This document shows positions 59,913-64,000 of a DNA stretch of 64,000 bases, one piece after another. The notes under the pieces were generated by a model that ran no database searches, was not told where the DNA came from, and saw only the letters and a program-made list of their open reading frames with translations. The translations under genes were made by a program, and so were the position numbers. Position 1 is the stretch's first letter. Each line of letters begins with the position of its first letter. This stretch comes from Stackebrandtia nassauensis DSM 44728. GTDB taxonomy: Bacteria > Actinomycetota > Actinomycetes > Mycobacteriales > Micromonosporaceae. The DNA lies in contig NC_013947.1 of the NCBI RefSeq assembly GCF_000024545.1, positions 2,046,001 to 2,110,000 on the forward strand, written 5' to 3'.

Positions 59913-60566
59913 TCACTGTGAGAGCCGCCGGTTCGCCTGCCGCCGGGTCTCGTCGGGAAGCTCTGGCGCGGTAAGGATCTCAGGCAGCAGCGACCTGTCG
60001 GTCATCAGTGCCCGAAACACCGTCGACACGGTGACGCCGTGCTCGGGGCGCGACTCGACGGTGATGTCGTCCCCGGCCCGGATCTCGCCCGGCTCCACAA
60101 CCGACAGATAGGCGCCGGTACGGGCGGCGGCGGTGAAGGTCTTCAGCCAGCCCTTCTCGTCCATCCAGCCCCGAAACGTTCCACACGGGACTCGCGGGAC
60201 GGTGACCTGCAATACGACGTCGGCGCCGATCCGCCAGCGTTCCCCGACCACGGCGTCGCTGACCACCAGTCCCTCGGTGGTGAGGTTCTCCCCGAACATG
60301 CCCGGCCGCAGCGTGCGTCCCAGCTCGGTCTCCCAGTACCCGTAATCCTCCTGGGAGTAGGCGTACACGGCCTGGATGTCACCGCCGTGGTGCTTGACGT
60401 CATAGACCCGATCGCCCGCCAGGCCCACCGCCCCGGTGCCCTTGGGCCCCGGGGCCGCGACCGCGACGGGTCCCTCGACCGGCCGCTTGTCGATACCGGT
60501 GCGATCGGCACCCGACTTCCACGGATTGTCGCGCACCTTGCCCACGTTCACCGAAATCAGCCTCAC
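59913..60566 (-). CDS. MOSC domain protein (YiiM-like)
   Basis: 217 aa. GLAGDRVYDVKHHGG, MFGENLTTEGL and the conserved Cys in VTVPRVPCGTFRGWM identify MOSC; these proteins handle sulfur or reduce N-hydroxylated bases with molybdenum cofactor (YiiM/YcbX). The GTG 60566 start reads VRLISVNVGKVR, a family-typical beginning. A longer frame upstream is Arg-rich and not coding. Possibly linked with the BisC-type enzyme elsewhere in the window through Moco (inference). Confidence 0.87.
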   Translation of the reverse strand: MRLISVNVGKVRDNPWKSGADRTGIDKRPVEGPVAVAAPGPKGTGAVGLAGDRVYDVKHHGGDIQAVYAYSQEDYGYWETELGRTLRPGMFGENLTTEGLVVSDAVVGERWRIGADVVLQVTVPRVPCGTFRGWMDEKGWLKTFTAAARTGAYLSVVEPGEIRAGDDITVESRPEHGVTVSTVFRALMTDRSLLPEILTAPELPDETRRQANRRLSQ

Positions 60567-60604
60567 AGATGCCGAGGCTAACCGGCGATCGCGCCGTCCG
60601 CTAA

Positions 60605-61150
60605 CTAAATCTGGTAGGTGCGCCGCACGCTGGAGCCGATCCGCGAGATGTCGGCGCCGTAGACGTGCAGCGAGATCGCCTTGTGGGCGGTGGCGTTCCG
60701 CACCTTGTGGATGTCGCCGGGCGGGGCGAACCCGCACACGGTCCCCTGGGGGTTGACGACGTCCGCCGTGGCGACGAGCCTGGCGGGGGAGCCGGGAACC
60801 AGCCGGTATCGTCGTTCACTCTCCTGTCCACGGTGGACGCCGGTGACACACCAGGAGACGTGGTCGTGTACGGGGGTCTGGTGCCCCGGCAGCCACACCA
60901 GCGCCAGGAGCGAGAAGCTGCCGTCGTGTTCGGCGTGCAGCAGGTGCTGCCGGTAACAGGACGGGTCGCCGACGCACTGCTCGTCGGTGAGCAGCCCCGG
61001 CGCCCCCATGTGCGGCGCCAGCCGATCGGCGACCAGCTCGGCGGTCTGCTGCGGCGGCAGTCCCCGCGAGACCGCCTCCCGGACGCGGCCGACGAGGTGT
61101 GCCAGCCGCGCGGTGACCTCGGGTGCGCGAAACGCTGTGGTGGTCGACAT
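60605..61150 (-). CDS. Cysteine dioxygenase type I
   Basis: 181 aa. Cupin with PVHDHVSWCVTGVHRG (His, His and the Cys position) and GDIHKVRN (third His), the three-His iron site of Cys dioxygenase. Converts cysteine to cysteine sulfinate. Downstream of a LysR gene on the same strand with 75 nt between, which hold the palindrome CGTTGTCGACAACG. ATG 61150. Confidence 0.87.
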   Translation of the reverse strand: MSTTTAFRAPEVTARLAHLVGRVREAVSRGLPPQQTAELVADRLAPHMGAPGLLTDEQCVGDPSCYRQHLLHAEHDGSFSLLALVWLPGHQTPVHDHVSWCVTGVHRGQESERRYRLVPGSPARLVATADVVNPQGTVCGFAPPGDIHKVRNATAHKAISLHVYGADISRIGSSVRRTYQI

Positions 61151-61178
61151 ACCCGATATCCTGGCTCGCGACCGTCCA

Positions 61179-61192
61179 CGTTGTCGACAACG
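61179..61192. promoter_or_regulatory. 14-bp perfect palindrome upstream of Cys dioxygenase
   Basis: CGTTGTCGACAACG, 29 nt before the start. Candidate LysR site. A TATAAG box (coding strand, 61224-61219) lies further upstream. Confidence 0.5.
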
Positions 61193-61225
61193 GTTTCTTG
61201 GCGCCCACCCAAGCTTCGCTTATAG

Positions 61226-62131
61226 TCAGCAGCCGGTCCGGTTGGCCGCCGCGACCTTGAGCTCGTCGACGAGGAGCGACGTCGCCGGGATGTCCCGATG
61301 CTCGCGCAGCAGGTAGGCGAACACCTGCCGCCGCGACGCCGGTTCCAGCGCCCGCACCGCGATGCGGCGGTGCCGCAGGAAGTTGAACACCAGCCCCGGC
61401 ATCATCGCGATGCCCAGCCCCCGGGCCACCAGGCTCTGCACCACCAGGTTGTCGTCGGTGGTGAACGCGATCCGCGGCGCGAACCCCTGCTCGGCGCACT
61501 CGTGCAGCAGGTTCGCCCGGCACCGCAGGCAGCCCGCGATCCACCGTTCCTGCGACAGTTCCGCCAGCTTCACCGTCTGCCGCCGCGCCAGCCGGTGCCC
61601 CACCGGCAGCACCACCGTGAGCTGGTCCTCCAGCAGCGGGATCTCGACCACCTCCTCGGGCACCGCCTCCCGCAGCCCCGGATAGGTGAACGCCAGCGTC
61701 ACGTCGCATTCGCCGTGCACCAGGCGGTGCAGCGACTCGGGTGGTTCGTCCTCATGCAACTCGACGTGGACGCCCGGATGGCTGGCCGTGATCCGGGCCA
61801 GCGCGTCGGGCACCAGGGTCGCGCTGGCACTGGGGAACGCGCACAACCGCACCGTCCCGGCTCGCAGACGGCTGTAGGCGTCCATCTGCCCGTGGGCGTC
61901 GGCGAGGTTCTCCAGGATCACCTCGGCGTGTTTGGACAGCGCCTGCCCGGCCTCGGTCAGCCGCATCCGGCGACCCACCCTTGTGAACAGAACCGTTCCG
62001 GCTTCCCGTTCCAGCGCCCGCATCTGCTGTGTGATGGCGGGCTGGGTATAGCCCAGTCGACGCGCGGCGGCCGAGTACGAGCCGGTGCGAACCACCTCTC
62101 GAAAGGTCCTCAACTGTCGCGGGTCGAACAC
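61226..62131 (-). CDS. LysR-family transcriptional regulator
   Basis: 301 aa. HTH at about 3-62 (SYSAAARRLGYTQPAITQQMRALE), then the periplasmic-binding-like sensor. It contains C-x-x-C (GCLRCRANLLHEC), not general in the family, which could sense thiols. GTG 62131 lies 7 nt after TATAGT: leaderless. Upstream of Cys dioxygenase and probably its activator; divergent from a pseudouridine synthase. Confidence 0.9.
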   Translation of the reverse strand: MFDPRQLRTFREVVRTGSYSAAARRLGYTQPAITQQMRALEREAGTVLFTRVGRRMRLTEAGQALSKHAEVILENLADAHGQMDAYSRLRAGTVRLCAFPSASATLVPDALARITASHPGVHVELHEDEPPESLHRLVHGECDVTLAFTYPGLREAVPEEVVEIPLLEDQLTVVLPVGHRLARRQTVKLAELSQERWIAGCLRCRANLLHECAEQGFAPRIAFTTDDNLVVQSLVARGLGIAMMPGLVFNFLRHRRIAVRALEPASRRQVFAYLLREHRDIPATSLLVDELKVAAANRTGC

Positions 62132-62183
62132 ACTGTGAACTATAAGCGGAATCTATCGACCGGGGCTAATTCGTTGAGTCAGC

Positions 62184-62213
62184 TTGGGTTCGGCCGACCA
62201 GCCAGCATAGACT
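62184..62213 (+). promoter_or_regulatory. Promoter of the leaderless pseudouridine synthase gene
   Basis: TTGGGT (62184-62189), an 18-bp spacer, TAGACT (62208-62213), then 6 nt to GTG 62220. Confidence 0.5.
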
Positions 62214-62219
62214 TCCCCG

Positions 62220-62984
62220 GTGACCGGGGAAGACTGGAAGAGCATCGTCGACAAATACGCGCTTGTGGACAACGACCAGGTACTGGCGTTGAACAAACCC
62301 ACCGGCATCTCGGTGATGGGAGAACGCCACGACACCGACGTGGCCCGGCTGGCGGCCGAGGCGGGGGACAAGTTGCACCCGGTCCACCGCATCGACAAGG
62401 CCACCTCGGGCCTGGTCCTGTTCGCCCGCGACCTGAAATGCCACGGCGTACTGACCCGCCAGTTCAACAAGCGCACCGTCGACAAGACCTACCTGGCGGT
62501 CGTCAACTCCGCCGAGGTCCCCGCCGCCGCCCGCATCGACCTGCCACTGAGCGTCGGCCGCAAGAACCGGGTCCGGGTCGCGGCACCGCGCGAGGCCATC
62601 ACCAACACCGGCACCGACTGGACCGTCCCCGAGACCGACGTGTTCACCCACGTCAAGACCTACCCCTCCGTCACCGAGTACGACACACTGTGGACGGGCG
62701 ACGGCCTGTCGCTGCTCGCGGTGCGCCCCATCTCCGGGCGCCGCCACCAGATCCGGGTTCACTTGGCGTGGACCGGATTTGCCATCACCGGCGACTCCCT
62801 GTACGACAAGAACCCCGCCACCCGGATGCTGCTGCACTCCTGGCGGCTGGCCGTCGAAGCCCCGTGGCTCGGCGGCGAGCGCACCACGCTGGAGGCCGCC
62901 CCCGGACCGGACTTCTGGGAACCGCTGCCCGGCGTCGACGCCGCGACCGTCCTGCCGGGAGTCACACCCGATCAGCGGCGATGA
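62220..62984 (+). CDS. RluA-family pseudouridine synthase
   Basis: 254 aa. HRIDKATSGLVLFAR (about 56-70) is the RluA motif with catalytic Asp59; RPISGRRHQIRVHL is the second conserved segment. No S4 domain. Modifies a uridine in rRNA or tRNA; which one is unclear. GTG 62220 has a promoter at the leaderless distance. Its 3' end overlaps the convergent methyltransferase by 23 nt. Confidence 0.87.
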   Translation: MTGEDWKSIVDKYALVDNDQVLALNKPTGISVMGERHDTDVARLAAEAGDKLHPVHRIDKATSGLVLFARDLKCHGVLTRQFNKRTVDKTYLAVVNSAEVPAAARIDLPLSVGRKNRVRVAAPREAITNTGTDWTVPETDVFTHVKTYPSVTEYDTLWTGDGLSLLAVRPISGRRHQIRVHLAWTGFAITGDSLYDKNPATRMLLHSWRLAVEAPWLGGERTTLEAAPGPDFWEPLPGVDAATVLPGVTPDQRR

Positions 62985-63804
62985 GCAGGTACTGGAAACT
63001 GCCGCTGCGGTACGCGTCCAGGAAGGTCTGCTCGATCCCCGTCGCCACCGCGGACTTGGCCCGCAGCTCCCAGTAGGGGATGGTCGCGGCGGTGAGGTCC
63101 CGCACCGCCACCGGCACCAGCCGGTTGGCCGCCAGCTCCCGGAAATAGGTGCTGCGCGGGTGGATGTCGCAGATGTAGTGGGCGTTGATCTGGCTGACCG
63201 CGCGTGACGGCAGGCCGTAGACGTCGTTGTAGCAGCCGGTGACGCACACGTACCGGCCGCCGCGACGCAGCATCCGCGCGTACTCCGCGAACAGCAGGCT
63301 CAGGTCGACGTACATGGTGGACTCGTTGTTCCAGATCGCCGCGAACGCCGACGACTCGAAACCGGTGTCCAGCATGTTCTTCAGGTGGAACCGCACCCGG
63401 TCGTCCACGCCGCGCTCGTCGGCCTGCCGGTTGGCGAAGTCCACCTGGGACTCGGAGATGGAGACCCCGTCGACCCGGCAGCCGAACCGTTCGTTGGCGA
63501 GGAAACTGGAACCGCCGCGCCCCGAACCGGAGTCCAGCAACCGGTCCGTCGGCCTCACGGGCCCCAGGTGACTGAGCAGCAGCTCCGCCTGCGCGCCCTC
63601 CAAACGGTGCAACTCCCGGATGACGCGCTCCTCCCGGGTCTCGGCGGGACCGTCCAGAACCGACATGTCGGCTTCGCCGATGCCGTAGTGGTGATGGAAG
63701 ACGTTGTCCACCTCGCCCAGCCGGAGGTTGACCGGGTTCTTCTCGGCGTTCCAGTAGTCGGCGACCGAGTTCTGGTATGGACTCAACGCTGTCGGGACAC
63801 TCAT
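62962..63804 (-). CDS. Geranyl diphosphate 2-C-methyltransferase
   Basis: 280 aa. Segments SVADYWNAEKNPVNLRLGEV, HHHYGIG, LDSGSGRGGSSF (SAM motif I), WNNESTMYVDL and AKSAVATGIEQ match Streptomyces GPP methyltransferase closely as I recall it. Makes 2-methyl-GPP for 2-methylisoborneol. AAGG lies 9 nt before ATG 63804. The stop of the terpene synthase is 13 nt upstream: an operon. Confidence 0.92.
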   Translation of the reverse strand: MSVPTALSPYQNSVADYWNAEKNPVNLRLGEVDNVFHHHYGIGEADMSVLDGPAETREERVIRELHRLEGAQAELLLSHLGPVRPTDRLLDSGSGRGGSSFLANERFGCRVDGVSISESQVDFANRQADERGVDDRVRFHLKNMLDTGFESSAFAAIWNNESTMYVDLSLLFAEYARMLRRGGRYVCVTGCYNDVYGLPSRAVSQINAHYICDIHPRSTYFRELAANRLVPVAVRDLTAATIPYWELRAKSAVATGIEQTFLDAYRSGSFQYLLIAADRV

Positions 63805-63817
63805 GGGTTTCAACCTT

Positions 63818-64000
63818 TCACGCGGCGTCTGAGTTGTCGGACTCTTGCTTGTGGTACCGGCGGGAGGTGGCGTGCCATTCCTTGCCGCCGCCCATCCAGT
63901 TCCACACTCCAGTGAGGAATCGGGCCAGCATCGGCGTGTGGTTCGCGCTCAACAGCGCCGACTCCGACTCCACGAACCGGACCAGTTCGTCGTGCAGTTC
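63818..64000 (-). CDS. 2-Methylisoborneol synthase (3' end only)
   Basis: 60 codons plus stop TGA (63820-63818); the gene continues beyond the window. The reading is ELHDELVRFVESESALL, then MLARFLTGVWNWMGGG and EWHATSRRY, the helical end of class I terpene synthases (NWMGGN-W motif). Position just before the GPP methyltransferase gives the specific call. The metal motifs are outside the window. Confidence 0.8.
   Translation of the reverse strand, partial: ELHDELVRFVESESALLSANHTPMLARFLTGVWNWMGGGKEWHATSRRYHKQESDNSDAA

Overview
The window is about 70% GC, uses GTG and TTG starts freely, and is rich in Tat-exported lipid- and wall-associated proteins, TetR/ROK/HxlR regulators and 4-bp start/stop overlaps. 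This is a filamentous-type actinomycete chromosome. The gene set (large NAD-glutamate dehydrogenase, AfsR-like regulator, 2-methylisoborneol genes, PGRP-type amidases) suggests a Glycomyces/Stackebrandtia/Micromonospora-like or Streptomyces-like organism. That placement is inference; there is no rRNA here. No tRNA, rRNA or CRISPR array was seen. Only one mobile element (a solo TnpB) was found.

Layout. 1-2.8 kb: 3' part of a large NAD-glutamate dehydrogenase. 2.9-9.6 kb: cell-wall turnover island with three tandem PGRP-like amidases, a NagZ-type GH3 divergent from a ROK regulator, and a further secreted AmiD-like amidase. 9.6-12.5 kb: a two-gene unit in which a 130-aa protein with a ubiquitin-like C-terminal part ending in Gly-Gly overlaps a DUF4132 gene by 1 nt; this is the most unusual locus. 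12.5-14.4 kb: SugE-like exporter, FMN reductase and a divergent TetR with tandem operator repeats. 14.3-17.4 kb: GH5 cellulase / lyase-like protein / ROK regulator operon. 17.5-24.4 kb: BisC-type molybdoenzyme, methyltransferases, secreted proteins, Nudix and HxlR. 24.5-31.5 kb: MFS and MMPL exporters with their MarR, winged-helix and TetR regulators. 31.6-37.1 kb: AhpCD, a thioesterase, a two-component system, a Tat hydrolase and DUF2785.

37.1-44.2 kb is housekeeping: a divergent PRPP synthetase, a TetR/DUF2306 pair with a long operator, cimA behind a probable isoleucine attenuator, a FAH-family protein and gltX. 44.3-49.2 kb: an EspC/WXG100-like pair followed by an AfsR-like STAND regulator. 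49.2-53.4 kb: small basic protein, TetR, two DUF6891 paralogues and a phytoene-desaturase-like flavoprotein. 53.4-54.8 kb: IS605-family element with only TnpB. 54.8-62.9 kb: S66 peptidase, quinone reductase, RidA, two membrane-anchored unknowns, GNAT, MOSC, cysteine dioxygenase with LysR, and a pseudouridine synthase. 62.9-64 kb: geranyl-diphosphate C-methyltransferase and the 3' end of a terpene synthase, i.e. the 2-methylisoborneol pathway running off the window.

Many first genes lack a Shine-Dalgarno but have a TANNNT box 6-7 nt before the start codon, which suggests frequent leaderless mRNAs. Several regulator/target gene pairs carry visible palindromic or tandem operator candidates. These are listed individually.
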